Of a stretch of DNA of 64,000 nucleotides, positions 1-7,557 are shown in pieces. The stretch is taken from the NCBI RefSeq assembly GCF_000719115.1, contig NZ_JOEA01000003.1, forward strand, positions 62,001 to 126,000. Reading direction: 5' to 3'. The notes under the pieces are model-generated. The model made no database searches, was not told the origin of the DNA, and worked only from the letters and a program-made list of their open reading frames with translations. Origin of the DNA: Lentzea albidocapillata. Its GTDB lineage: Bacteria > Actinomycetota > Actinomycetes > Mycobacteriales > Pseudonocardiaceae. Position 1 is the stretch's first letter. Each line of letters opens with the position of its first letter. A program made the translations under genes and the position numbers.

Positions 1-138
1 TATCAGCCGGTGCTGAGCCTGATCGCCTGGTGGGGCCGGGCCGGACGCGGGCTGGCAACGGGCAGTGTGCATCGCTACCTCGGCTACGGCTTCTACGCGG
101 TCTGCGGCGTGCTGATCCTCTTGGCGGCGACCCGATGA
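1..138 (+). CDS. HyfB/NuoL-like proton-translocating membrane subunit, 3' end only
   Basis: Only the last 45 codons lie in the window, so the gene is truncated by its left edge. They read in frame from base 1 to a TGA at 136-138 and end in a hydrophobic helix followed by LLAATR. The stop overlaps the ATG of the next gene (ATGA), so the two are probably translationally coupled. The following genes are hycD, hycP, hycQ and hycE in the order of the mycobacterial Rv0083-Rv0087 cluster, so this is most likely the HyfB-like antiporter subunit that precedes HycD in such clusters. The identification rests mainly on position, because the visible piece is too short for family motifs. Confidence 0.75.
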   Translation, partial: YQPVLSLIAWWGRAGRGLATGSVHRYLGYGFYAVCGVLILLAATR

Positions 139-1082
139 GCGCGCTCGGAATGGTCGGCGGGGTCGTGCAGCCGGTGCTGATCGTCGCCGGATCGCCGCTG
201 CTGGTCGGGCTGATGCGGCAGGTGCGGGCACGGCTGGAGGGCCGGGCGGGCGCGGGGGTCTGGCAGCCGTGGCGTGATCTGCGCAAGCTGCTGCGCAAGG
301 AATCGATCACTCCGCGCGGCACGAGTGAGGTGTTCCGCCTCGCCCCGCTGGTGCTGGTGGCCACGACTTTGGTGGTCGCGGTCGTGGCACCGTTCGTGAC
401 GACCGACTCAGCGCTGGATCCGGCGGCGGATTTGTTCGCGGTGGTGGCGTTGCTGGCGGTGGGCGCTGTGGCGCTCGCGTTGGCGGGACTGGACACCGGT
501 ACGGCGTTCGGCGGGATGGGCGCCAGTCGGGAGATGACGATCCTCGCGCTGGTGGAGCCGACTCTGCTGGTGGCGATCTTCGCGTTGTCGGTGCGGGTCG
601 GGTCGACCAATCTCGGTGCCATCGTGTCCTCGACCCTGCACGAACCGGCGCGGGTGATCTCCCCGGTGAGCCTGCTGGCCGCGGTCGCCCTGATCGTGGT
701 GATCATCGCGGAGACCGGCAGGTTGCCGGTGGACAACCCGTCGACACACCTTGAGCTGACGATGGTTCACGAGGCGATGGTGCTGGAGTATGCGGGCCCT
801 GATCTGGCGCTGGTGGAACTGGCATCCGCGATGCGGTTGTCCGTGTTCCTCGGACTGCTGGCGAACCTGTTCCTGCCGTGGGGAATCGCTGCCACGGCCG
901 CCCCGGTGGCGCTGCTGATCGGGGTACTGGCCCTGGTCGTGAAGGTCGGTGTGCTCGGCGTGCTGCTCGCGGCCGGCGAGGTGTTCGTCGCCAAGTTGCG
1001 GCTGTTCCGGGTGCCCGAGCTGCTGGCCGGGTCGTTCCTGCTGGCCCTGCTTGCAGTCGCGGCCTCGTTCTTCCTGGCCTGA
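135..1082 (+). CDS. hycD: HycD/HyfC-like (NuoH-family) membrane subunit
   Basis: The product has 315 residues with about eight membrane helices and belongs to the NuoH/HycD family, which anchors the peripheral arm of complex I-like and energy-converting hydrogenase complexes. The loop with HEAMVLEYAG (genomic about 768-795) matches the conserved acidic loop of HycD proteins, and the stretch GRLPVDNPSTHLE just before it is also typical. The ATG at 135 overlaps the stop of the preceding subunit; an in-frame GTG at 30 would run through that gene and is rejected. The gap to the next gene is 12 bases. Size and order match Rv0084-type proteins. Confidence 0.92.
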   Translation: MSALGMVGGVVQPVLIVAGSPLLVGLMRQVRARLEGRAGAGVWQPWRDLRKLLRKESITPRGTSEVFRLAPLVLVATTLVVAVVAPFVTTDSALDPAADLFAVVALLAVGAVALALAGLDTGTAFGGMGASREMTILALVEPTLLVAIFALSVRVGSTNLGAIVSSTLHEPARVISPVSLLAAVALIVVIIAETGRLPVDNPSTHLELTMVHEAMVLEYAGPDLALVELASAMRLSVFLGLLANLFLPWGIAATAAPVALLIGVLALVVKVGVLGVLLAAGEVFVAKLRLFRVPELLAGSFLLALLAVAASFFLA

Positions 1083-1094
1083 AGGGAAATGCCG

Positions 1095-1757
1095 ATGAGC
1101 GAGAGCCTGTACGTGTCGTTGCTGAACCTGGCCTGTGGAGCACTGCTGCTGACCGCCGTGCTGGTGCTGTGGCTCCGCGAACTCGCGGTGATCATCCGGG
1201 TGTTCGCGATGCAGGGGGTCGTACTCGCCGTCGTCGTGGGTGTGCTGGCAGCCCACGAGAACTCCGTGGAGCTGTGGACCGTGGCGGTGGGAGTCCTGGT
1301 CCTGCGCGCAGGACTGCTGCCTCACCTGTTGCGCCGGGCCCTGGCAGGCTTGGGGGAGTCGCAGCGGGAGACCAGCCCGCTGGTGAACGTGGCCTCGTCG
1401 CTGCTGGCCGCCGCCGCGCTGACATTGCTGGCCTACGCGGTGTCGCAGCCGCTGGTGGCGCTGGCACCGTCCGCGGCGACACAGGCGATCCCGGTCGGGG
1501 TGACCGTGGTGCTGATCGGGTTCTTCGTGCTGGTGACCCGGCGTCGCGCCTTGTCACAGCTGGTCGGGTTTCTGTTGATGGACAACGGAATCACCGCGGT
1601 CGGGTTCCTCGCCACCACCGGGGTGGGCCTCGTGGTGGAGCTCGGGGTGTCGCTGGACGTGCTGCTGGCGGTGCTGGTCCTGCAGATCCTCACCGCCCGG
1701 ATGCGGGAGACCTTCGGCAACACCGACCTCGACGAACTGCGGGAGTTGCGCGACTGA
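1095..1757 (+). CDS. hycP: HyfE-like hydrogenase-4 component E (HycP)
   Basis: A small all-helical membrane protein of 220 residues, equivalent to HyfE of hydrogenase 4 and to Rv0085 (HycP). This subunit resembles NuoK plus an extra helix bundle. The sequence shows about seven hydrophobic helices and the conserved closing segment LTARMRETFGNTDLDELRELRD. I chose the ATG at 1095 because AAGGGA at 1082-1087 lies seven bases upstream; an ATG at 1089 is in frame but too close to that site. The stop overlaps the next ATG (ATGA at 1757), which keeps the subunits coupled. Confidence 0.88.
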   Translation: MSESLYVSLLNLACGALLLTAVLVLWLRELAVIIRVFAMQGVVLAVVVGVLAAHENSVELWTVAVGVLVLRAGLLPHLLRRALAGLGESQRETSPLVNVASSLLAAAALTLLAYAVSQPLVALAPSAATQAIPVGVTVVLIGFFVLVTRRRALSQLVGFLLMDNGITAVGFLATTGVGLVVELGVSLDVLLAVLVLQILTARMRETFGNTDLDELRELRD

Positions 1758-3214
1758 TGACTGTGCTTGTTCCCGTGGGAATGCCCGTGCTCGGCGCACT
1801 CACCTACCTCCTGTTCGGCTGGCGACGCGCCACCGCGTGGATCAGCGCTGTGAGTGCGGGCGTCGTGCTGACCGCCGCGATCGTCCTGGCGGTCGCGGTG
1901 ACCCGATCCGGGCCGCTGACCGCGTTGGGCGGACTGCTGCGCGTGGACGCGTTGTCGGCGTTCATGCTGCTGGTGATCGGCGCGGTCGGGTTGATCGCCA
2001 CCGCCGCGACCCCGGCGTATCTGCGGGAGGAGATCGCGGCAGAACGGGCCGCCGGCCGCACCGCCGCGCGACACAGCCTGCTCGTGCAGCTGTTCCTGGC
2101 CACCATGGCGCTGGCGGTGCTCGCGGCGAATCTCGGCGTGGTGTGGGTGGCGGTCGAGGCCACCACGATCGTGACCGCGTTTCTGGTCGGGCAGCGCCGC
2201 ACCCGCGCCTCCGTGGAAGCGGCGTGGAAGTACGTGGTGATCTGCTCGGCCGGTATCGCGCTCGCGTTGCTGGGCACCATCGTGCTCAACTTCGCCGCCG
2301 CCCACGCTCCCGGCGCCGCAGGGCTGGACCTTGCCGCGCTCGCCGCCCATGCACCCGGTCTCGACCACGGTGTCACCCAGATCGCGATCGTGTTGCTGGT
2401 GCTCGGGTTCGGCACCAAGGCAGGCCTGGCTCCGCTGCACGCGTGGCTGCCGGACGCGCACTCCCAGGCCCCAGCGCCGGTGTCGGCACTGATGTCCGGT
2501 GTGCTGCTGTCGGTGGCGTTCTACGCGATCCTGCGAGTCAAGGTGATCAGCGATGGCGCACTCGGCACCGGGTTCGCCCGCACACTGCTCGTGGTGATGG
2601 CGCTGGCGTCTCTTCTGCTGGCGGCGTCTCTGCTGATCGCCCAGCGCGACTACAAGCGGATGCTGGCCTATTCCAGCATCGAACACCTTGGCCTGGTCGC
2701 GTTCGGCGCCGCGATCGGCAGCCCGCTGGCGCTGGCCGCGGCGCTGCTGCACGTCCTCGGGCACGGCCTGGTCAAGTCGGTGCTGTTCCTCGGTGCCGGC
2801 CGCGTCCTGCAGCTCACCGGCACCAGCCAGATCGACGGCGTGCGCGGCCTGCTGGCCCGCCACCCGGCGCTCGCGGCAACGTTCGGTCTCGGCGTGCTCG
2901 CGCTGATCGGCCTGCCTCCGTTCAGTCTGTTCGCCAGCGAACTCGGCATTGTCCGCGCCGGATTCGCGGCCGGTCTCGGCTGGCCGACCGCTGCCGCGCT
3001 GCTGCTGGTGCTGGTGATCGCCGCCGCCCTGATCGTCCGTACCAGCCGGATGCTCCTCGGAGGGCCGGAGTCCACTCCGGACACCGCGGTGGCCTCGCCG
3101 ATCCCGATCGCGCTGGCGGGCGGGTTGCTCGCGTGTGCCGTGCTCGGTGTCGCCGCGGGACCGTTGCCGGTGCTGCTGGACCTGGCCACTGACACCCTGA
3201 TGGTGACCCGATGA
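1757..3214 (+). CDS. hycQ: HycQ/HyfF-like NuoN/NuoM-family antiporter subunit
   Basis: 485 residues with about fourteen membrane helices. The proton-antiporter family motifs are present: a glutamate in a helix reading VAVEATTIVTAF near residue 133, and GTKAGLAPLHAWLPDAHSQA from about residue 219, whose lysine is part of the conserved proton path. This is the single long antiporter subunit that corresponds to Rv0086. The true start is the ATG at 1757, overlapping the previous stop; the frame is open further upstream but that stretch overlaps hycP and hycD. The last bases overlap the next gene by four (ATGA at 3211). Confidence 0.92.
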   Translation: MTVLVPVGMPVLGALTYLLFGWRRATAWISAVSAGVVLTAAIVLAVAVTRSGPLTALGGLLRVDALSAFMLLVIGAVGLIATAATPAYLREEIAAERAAGRTAARHSLLVQLFLATMALAVLAANLGVVWVAVEATTIVTAFLVGQRRTRASVEAAWKYVVICSAGIALALLGTIVLNFAAAHAPGAAGLDLAALAAHAPGLDHGVTQIAIVLLVLGFGTKAGLAPLHAWLPDAHSQAPAPVSALMSGVLLSVAFYAILRVKVISDGALGTGFARTLLVVMALASLLLAASLLIAQRDYKRMLAYSSIEHLGLVAFGAAIGSPLALAAALLHVLGHGLVKSVLFLGAGRVLQLTGTSQIDGVRGLLARHPALAATFGLGVLALIGLPPFSLFASELGIVRAGFAAGLGWPTAAALLLVLVIAAALIVRTSRMLLGGPESTPDTAVASPIPIALAGGLLACAVLGVAAGPLPVLLDLATDTLMVTR

Positions 3215-4695
3215 TCACGACCCTCGTCCCCGCGGAGCTGCCCGAGCACGCCAGTTCCCTGTTGGCACAGGGATACCGGCTCGCGCTGGTCGCCGGCCAC
3301 GACGACAGCAGTGTCCATTCTGCTGGCAGGCTGCGCGCGGTGTACCTGTTCACCGCCGCCGCACCGAATCGGCGGCTCGAACTGCACGTCCCGCTCGACC
3401 CTGACGCACCTGAGGTGCCGAGCCTGGCCCGGCTGTCCTTCGCGGCCGGACGGTTCGAACGCGAGATGCACGACCTGTTCGGCATCGTGCCCACCGGCCA
3501 CCCGCTACCGCGGCGGCTGGTACGCCACTTCCACTGGCCCCAGGGCTGGTACCCGATGCTCACCGGCGCGGGCGACCCGCCGGAGTTCGGAGACCTCGAC
3601 GGCCCGTACCCGTTCCGGACCGTGGAGGGGCCGGGGGTGTACGAGATCCCGGTCGGACCGGTGCACGCCGGCATGATCGGACCGGGTCACTTCCGGTTCT
3701 CCGTGGTCGGCGAGACCATCCTCAACCTCAAGGCGCGGCTCTGGTTCGTCCACAGAGGACTGGAAAAGCTGTTCCACGGCCGCACTCCGGAGGACGGGAT
3801 CGAACTGGCGGAACGGGTGAGTGGCGACACCAGCGCCGGCCACACCCTCGCCTTCTGCCTCGCCGTCGAGGATGCCCACCGTCTGTCCGTGCCCGAGGAC
3901 GCGCAACGCATCCGCGCGATCCTGCTCGAACTCGAACGGCTCTACAACCACGTCACCGACATCGGCGCGCTGTGCAACGACGTCGCCTACGGCGTGCTCA
4001 ACGCCCACTCCCAGCGCGTTCGCGAACGCCTGCTGCGCATCAACGACACCGTCACCGGTCACCGGCTGCTGCGCGGCGCCATCCACGTCGGTGGCGCCAC
4101 GATCGCCGCGCTTCCCGACCCGCATGAGCTGGCCGCGATCGGCGTCGACGTCGGTGAGATCGTCGCGCTGGCACTGTCCAACACCGTCGTGGCCGACCGG
4201 TTCACCGGCACCGCCCCACTCAGCCAGGCTCAGGCCGCCGACCTCGGCACGCTGGGCGTCGTAGCCCGCGCGAGCGGTCTGGCCATTGACGCCCGACACG
4301 ACCACCCGTTTCTGTCTTCGGAGTTCCCCCGCGCCATTCACACTCGTACGGACGGTGACGTCCTGTCCCGCTTCCTGGTGCGTGCAGAGGAAATCGCCAC
4401 CTCGATCGCCATGATCACCAGCCTTACCGACATGCTGGGCGGTCGAACCGCCGCGACTGCGCGGACCGCCAGGGGGACTGGCCGGTCCGGGGTCGGCATC
4501 GTCGAGGGCTGGCGCGGCACGATCGTGCATCGCGTCGAGTTCGCCGGCGACGGGATGTTGAGCCGGGTGAAGATCGTGGACCCCAGCTTCTTCAACTGGC
4601 CCGCGCTCCCGGTCGCGCTGGCCGACACGATCGTTCCCGACTTCCCGTTGACCAACAAGAGCTTCAACCTCTCCTACGCCGGCAACGACCTGTAG
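3211..4695 (+). CDS. hycE: HycE-like NuoC-NuoD fusion large subunit lacking Ni-site cysteines
   Basis: 494 residues. The N-terminal third is a NuoC-like 30 kDa domain with the signature FEREMHDLFGI at 82-92. The rest is a NuoD/hydrogenase large-subunit-like domain. In true [NiFe] large subunits the first metal motif reads RxCGxC; here residues 201-211 read ERVSGDTSAGH, so both cysteines are replaced. The C-terminal motif that should be DPCxxC reads DPSFFNW from residue 457. The protein therefore cannot bind a normal NiFe centre and resembles hydrogenase-related (Ehr-type) complexes and, by gene order, Rv0087. Its substrate is unknown. It follows hycQ with an ATGA overlap and is the last recognisable complex subunit. 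Confidence 0.9.
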   Translation: MITTLVPAELPEHASSLLAQGYRLALVAGHDDSSVHSAGRLRAVYLFTAAAPNRRLELHVPLDPDAPEVPSLARLSFAAGRFEREMHDLFGIVPTGHPLPRRLVRHFHWPQGWYPMLTGAGDPPEFGDLDGPYPFRTVEGPGVYEIPVGPVHAGMIGPGHFRFSVVGETILNLKARLWFVHRGLEKLFHGRTPEDGIELAERVSGDTSAGHTLAFCLAVEDAHRLSVPEDAQRIRAILLELERLYNHVTDIGALCNDVAYGVLNAHSQRVRERLLRINDTVTGHRLLRGAIHVGGATIAALPDPHELAAIGVDVGEIVALALSNTVVADRFTGTAPLSQAQAADLGTLGVVARASGLAIDARHDHPFLSSEFPRAIHTRTDGDVLSRFLVRAEEIATSIAMITSLTDMLGGRTAATARTARGTGRSGVGIVEGWRGTIVHRVEFAGDGMLSRVKIVDPSFFNWPALPVALADTIVPDFPLTNKSFNLSYAGNDL

Positions 4696-4734
4696 GGAGA
4701 CCCGATCGGGTGTGTGCGGACTCGCACGTACCAA

Positions 4735-4756
4735 CACTTGCAAACTTGTTTAAGTG
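4735..4756. promoter_or_regulatory. Candidate operator upstream of the 4801 gene
   Basis: CACTT at 4735-4739 and AAGTG at 4752-4756 form an inverted repeat, with an inner palindrome AAACTTGTTT at 4742-4751. The site is AT-rich against its surroundings and lies in the 105-base gap between hycE and the next gene. This could be a target of the nearby ArsR-family regulator, but that is inference. Confidence 0.35.
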
Positions 4757-4800
4757 CGCAGATCATTGAGTTCTTCGGCCGAGGAGAGATGTTGAGGACG

Positions 4801-5007
4801 ATGAGCGAGTTCGAAGCTGAGCTGCGGAACAAGGTCGCCGAAGCCTGGGAAACCCTGCGAGAAGCCCGGGAGGCCGGCCACGACTACGAGATCCACCTGC
4901 ACAGCGCCCGGATCCGCGACCTGCTCGACCGGGCTGCCCAGCACGGCGTCGACACCCGCGACTGGGTCGACCCGGCGCTGCTGGAGAACTCCGGGCTCGG
5001 GCACTGA
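4801..5007 (+). CDS. Small charged protein of unknown function
   Basis: A 68-residue acidic protein that begins MSEFEAELRNKV. It is predicted largely helical (residues about 3-40), followed by a segment with DTRDWVDPALL. No family is recognised. The ATG at 4801 is preceded by GAGGAGA at 4781-4787; an in-frame ATG at 4789 is also possible but sits directly on that site. Two bases separate its stop from the next ATG, so it forms a two-gene unit with 5010. Its place directly after the hyc genes suggests a role linked to that complex or its regulation. Confidence 0.7.
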   Translation: MSEFEAELRNKVAEAWETLREAREAGHDYEIHLHSARIRDLLDRAAQHGVDTRDWVDPALLENSGLGH

Positions 5008-5009
5008 CC

Positions 5010-5768
5010 ATGAGCGCACCATCGAGCGACCGCGTGGTCGCGGTGGTCGGCGGAATCGCTGCGACCACCGCGGTTCTGCGTCGTTACGCCGCGATCGTCG
5101 AAGACGAGGCGGGACTGCCGACCCGTGTCATCGCCTCCGACTACGGACTGCACAGCCTGCCGCCTGATACGGGCGCTGTGCTGCTGGTCCGGGCCACACC
5201 CGAGCGCGAGCAGAGGGCCCGCGACTCCATCGCCGACGTCCCGGTTCTCACCGAGCGGGACACCACCGCGGTCGTCCTGACCGCCGCGTTGCTCACCACG
5301 CTGACGCGCGCCGGCAACGCACCGGAGACCAGCCGGGTCGTCATCGCGGGTGCCGGCACCATGCCGCTGCTCAACCCGGTCCTACTGGCCGCTGGAATCC
5401 GTGACATCACCACCTGGAACCCCGTCGACGCGCTCTCGTTCCCGTTGCGCAACATCGCCGCCGACGCCGACGCCGTGATCAACCTGGTCGGCGGGGGCGG
5501 CCGCTTCGCCTGGCCGAGGCACGCCGCACCGGTCGTGATCGTGCCGGATCCCGCACGCGATCCGTTACTGGCTCTTCCGGGTCTGCTGCGCGCGCTCAGC
5601 CGGCATCCGCGCGCACGCCTGACTCCGGACGTGCAGCACGCCTGTGCGATCGCGCTGTCCGCGGCCACCCCGCCCGGCCATCAGGTGCCCCGGCGTGCCG
5701 ACGAGACCCTCACCCGCCAGATCGCCGAATCCGCGACGAACGCACTGCACCGAGGAGCCGCACGATGA
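5010..5768 (+). CDS. Rossmann-like protein, distantly similar to malic-enzyme NAD domain
   Basis: 252 residues. The N-terminal part starts with RVVAVVGGIAATTAVLRRYA and the middle has a nucleotide-binding-like strand and turn, VVIAGAGTMPLLNPVLLAAG at about 110-129, followed by DITTWNP and later DADAVINLVGG. This layout resembles the NAD-binding half of malic enzymes, but the catalytic domain is absent, so enzymatic identity cannot be claimed. It sits two bases after a small gene and its stop overlaps a possible next ATG (5765). It belongs to the 3' end of the hyc-like cluster. I cannot name a partner or reaction. Confidence 0.7.
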   Translation: MSAPSSDRVVAVVGGIAATTAVLRRYAAIVEDEAGLPTRVIASDYGLHSLPPDTGAVLLVRATPEREQRARDSIADVPVLTERDTTAVVLTAALLTTLTRAGNAPETSRVVIAGAGTMPLLNPVLLAAGIRDITTWNPVDALSFPLRNIAADADAVINLVGGGGRFAWPRHAAPVVIVPDPARDPLLALPGLLRALSRHPRARLTPDVQHACAIALSAATPPGHQVPRRADETLTRQIAESATNALHRGAAR

Positions 5769-5818
5769 CCGCCCCCACTCCCGACCAGGAAGCGGAAGCG
5801 GTGCTCAGAGGCCAGTGA
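5765..5818 (+). other. 17-codon ORF, possible remnant of a lost gene
   Basis: An ATG overlapping the previous stop (ATGA) opens a frame of 17 codons, MTAPTPDQEAEAVLRGQ, that ends at 5818. It overlaps the 3' end of the convergent CBS-BON gene by 14 bases. The coupled start with so short a frame looks like the beginning of a gene whose remainder was lost. It could also be chance. Confidence 0.3.
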
Positions 5819-6470
5819 TCATCAGGTCGTCGACGTCGAAGCTCAGCCTGTTGCGCACCGCGATCACACCCGGCACCCCGCGCGCGATCCACTCGGCCCG
5901 CTCGGTCGTGCTGTGCAGGCTGAGCGTCCCGTCGAGCGTGACCACCCCGCCTGACACGTGCACCGTCACCCGGTGCGCGGTCGTCGAGGCGGTCAGCAGG
6001 CGTTGTTCGAGATCGGTGTGAATCGCGTCATCGCCACGCAGGAACAGCCGCAGCGCGTCACGCCCGGTGAGCACCCCCACGAGCGTGCCTGCACCGTTCA
6101 CCACACACAGCAAGCTCGCGTGTTCACCCGCGAGCAGCCGCAGCGCGGCACACAGATTCACGCCCTCTGACACGGTCGCCACCGGAGTGGTCATCAGGTC
6201 AGCCGCGACCGTCGCGGACGACTTGTGCCACCGCACCCGCGTGCGCGTGCCCGCCAGCACCGGCGAATTCGCCGCACCACCGTGGAACTCCAGCTTGGCC
6301 GCCAGATTCTCCTCGGAGACCACACCGACCGGGCGCACGGCCGAGTCCACCACTGGGATCGCGGTCACCTCGTGGGCGATCATCATGCCGACGAGCTCCT
6401 TGAACGAACTGTCCAGCGCCGCGGTGACGACCCGCCGACACATCACATCCGCCGTCTTCGGCTCACTCAT
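5805..6470 (-). CDS. CBS-domain pair plus BON domain protein
   Basis: 221 residues. Two CBS motifs occupy about residues 5-60 and 85-150 (for example VTAIPVVDSAVRPVGVVSEE and LVGVLTGRDALRLFL); such pairs bind adenosine nucleotides. The C-terminal 65 residues are a BON domain (VSGGVVTLDGTL, then GVIAVRNRL). CBS-BON proteins are common in hypoxia/dormancy regulons of actinobacteria. I chose the ATG at 6470 because GGGAGG lies seven bases upstream; the frame is open to 6578 but lacks a better site. It is divergent from the ArsR gene with a 155-base shared promoter region. Confidence 0.88.
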   Translation of the reverse strand: MSEPKTADVMCRRVVTAALDSSFKELVGMMIAHEVTAIPVVDSAVRPVGVVSEENLAAKLEFHGGAANSPVLAGTRTRVRWHKSSATVAADLMTTPVATVSEGVNLCAALRLLAGEHASLLCVVNGAGTLVGVLTGRDALRLFLRGDDAIHTDLEQRLLTASTTAHRVTVHVSGGVVTLDGTLSLHSTTERAEWIARGVPGVIAVRNRLSFDVDDLMITGL

Positions 6471-6504
6471 GCTCGCCCTCCCACAGCCGTGCGAGGTGAC
6501 CAGG

Positions 6505-6530
6505 GTTGCGTACTTGGTAAGATTAGCAAC
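6505..6530. promoter_or_regulatory. Inverted repeat in the CBS-BON/arsR divergent promoter
   Basis: GTTGC at 6505-6509 is repeated inverted as GCAAC at 6526-6530 around an AT-richer core (TACTTGGTAAGATTA). It lies between two divergent starts, where an autoregulating ArsR-type repressor would be expected to bind. The half-sites do not closely match those at 4735, so a shared regulator is only a possibility. Confidence 0.35.
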
Positions 6531-6625
6531 TGCTGAACCCCGTTGAAACGCATCCCGACTCGCGATGACAGGGATCAACCAGGGAGGATCAGCACCATGA
6601 CGACGGTCGGCCGGAAGGGGCTTCG

Positions 6626-6991
6626 ATGAGCAGGCCCCTCTATCAAGTCAAGGCGGAGTTCTTCAAGAACCTCGGCCACCCAGCACGCATCCGGGTGCTC
6701 GAACTGCTCAGCGAGCGCGAGCACTCCGTCGCGGAGATGCTGCCCGAGGTCGGTATCGAAGCAGCCAACCTCTCCCAGCAACTGGCCGTGCTGCGCCGCG
6801 CCGGACTCGTGACCACCCGCAAGGAAGGCTCCAACGTCTTCTACTCGTTGACCAGCCCTCACGTCGCCGAGCTGCTCGCCGTCGCCAGGCGCATCCTCAC
6901 CGGAGTCATTACCGGCCAGATGGAGCTCCTCGAAGACCTCCGCACACCTGCCGCCGCCGCGCCACGCGGCCGAGCCCGCAAGCAGAGCTGA
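6626..6991 (+). CDS. ArsR-family regulator, Rv0081-like
   Basis: 121 residues. The winged helix runs from about residue 10 to 85, with FFKNLGHPARIRVLELL, the recognition region ANLSQQLAVLRRAGLV and the wing KEGSNVFYSL. No metal-binding cysteines of the ArsR/SmtB type are visible. The sequence closely recalls M. tuberculosis Rv0081, the hypoxia-linked hub regulator encoded beside the same hyc-type cluster, including the C-terminal pattern VAELLAVARRIL. GGAAGGGG at 6612-6619 serves the ATG at 6626. It probably controls the neighbouring complex and the divergent CBS-BON gene. Confidence 0.92.
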   Translation: MSRPLYQVKAEFFKNLGHPARIRVLELLSEREHSVAEMLPEVGIEAANLSQQLAVLRRAGLVTTRKEGSNVFYSLTSPHVAELLAVARRILTGVITGQMELLEDLRTPAAAAPRGRARKQS

Positions 6992-7197
6992 ACTCCTTCT
7001 GATCGCCACGCGGCCGAGCGCCTCCCCTCACCTGGACCGAGTCCACAAGGGACAGCGCGGCACCGGGTCGAGTCCGGTGCGTGAGGCGACGAACTCGCCT
7101 ACTGCGAGCCGATTCGTTTCTCGGGTCAGCACTGTGGTGACGAGCAACTGCAGCTGCTGGCCGGTCCGCCGTACGCGAAGACGGCACCGCGCGGCGT

Positions 7198-7557
7198 TCA
7201 AGCCGAAGTAGCGCTGGCAGGTCGAGGTGATGCTCGACCTGCCAGCGGTAACGCCCGCGAGTTCACTGCTCGAGCATGCCCGGGCCGAAGACCTCGTACG
7301 GGCACGTCGGGGTACTTGGTTGTGCAGGTGGCTAGTTGTTCGGCCAGCAACCGTTCTTCCGCGGCCTCGATCGACACGAGGTTCGTCGCGGTCAAGCCTC
7401 GCTGCCAGGCGGTCTCGGCAGTGATGTCCCACCAGGTGCGTACCGCGTGCAGGGCAACGCCGCGCAGCGCGGCGGCTTCGAACGCGAACGCCAGGGCGGT
7501 GTCGCTGGAGGGCGATCCGTCCACTCCGACGACCACCGGCCTGGTCATGCTCGTCAT
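7198..7557 (-). pseudogene. Truncated/frameshifted universal stress protein
   Basis: The first 89 codons from the ATG at 7557 are a normal UspA-type N-terminus (RPVVVGVDGSPSSDTALAFA, later AEERLLAEQLA). After residue 89 the frame turns into arginine-rich nonsense until 7198. In another frame the sequence reads EVFGPGMLEQ and stops at 7263, just before a strong hairpin. The ATP-binding GxxGxG(S) region that should end a USP of about 140 residues is absent in all frames. The start overlaps the ackA stop (ATGA) and has GGAGG upstream, so the gene was once the third member of the xfp-ackA operon. Confidence 0.65.
7212..7247. terminator. 15-bp perfect hairpin, probable terminator of the xfp-ackA-usp operon
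   Basis: CGCTGGCAGGTCGAG at 7212-7226 is followed by a six-base loop and its exact complement at 7233-7247. There is no long T run. It lies 16 bases beyond the alternative-frame stop of the usp remnant, the right place for an operon terminator. Confidence 0.55.

Noticed and set aside
878..1756. Upstream extension of the hycQ frame to 878
   Set aside because: It overlaps hycD and hycP; the extra residues are Arg/Gly-rich and the ATG at 1757 has normal ATGA coupling.
3211..4695. Annotation of the hyc-like cluster as a functional [NiFe] hydrogenase
   Set aside because: Both Ni-binding cysteine motifs are replaced in the large subunit.
7028..7432. 134-codon minus-strand frame beyond the usp remnant
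   Set aside because: It has no recognisable domain and overlaps the usp remnant and hairpin; it is probably non-coding, though a remnant of another gene cannot be excluded.
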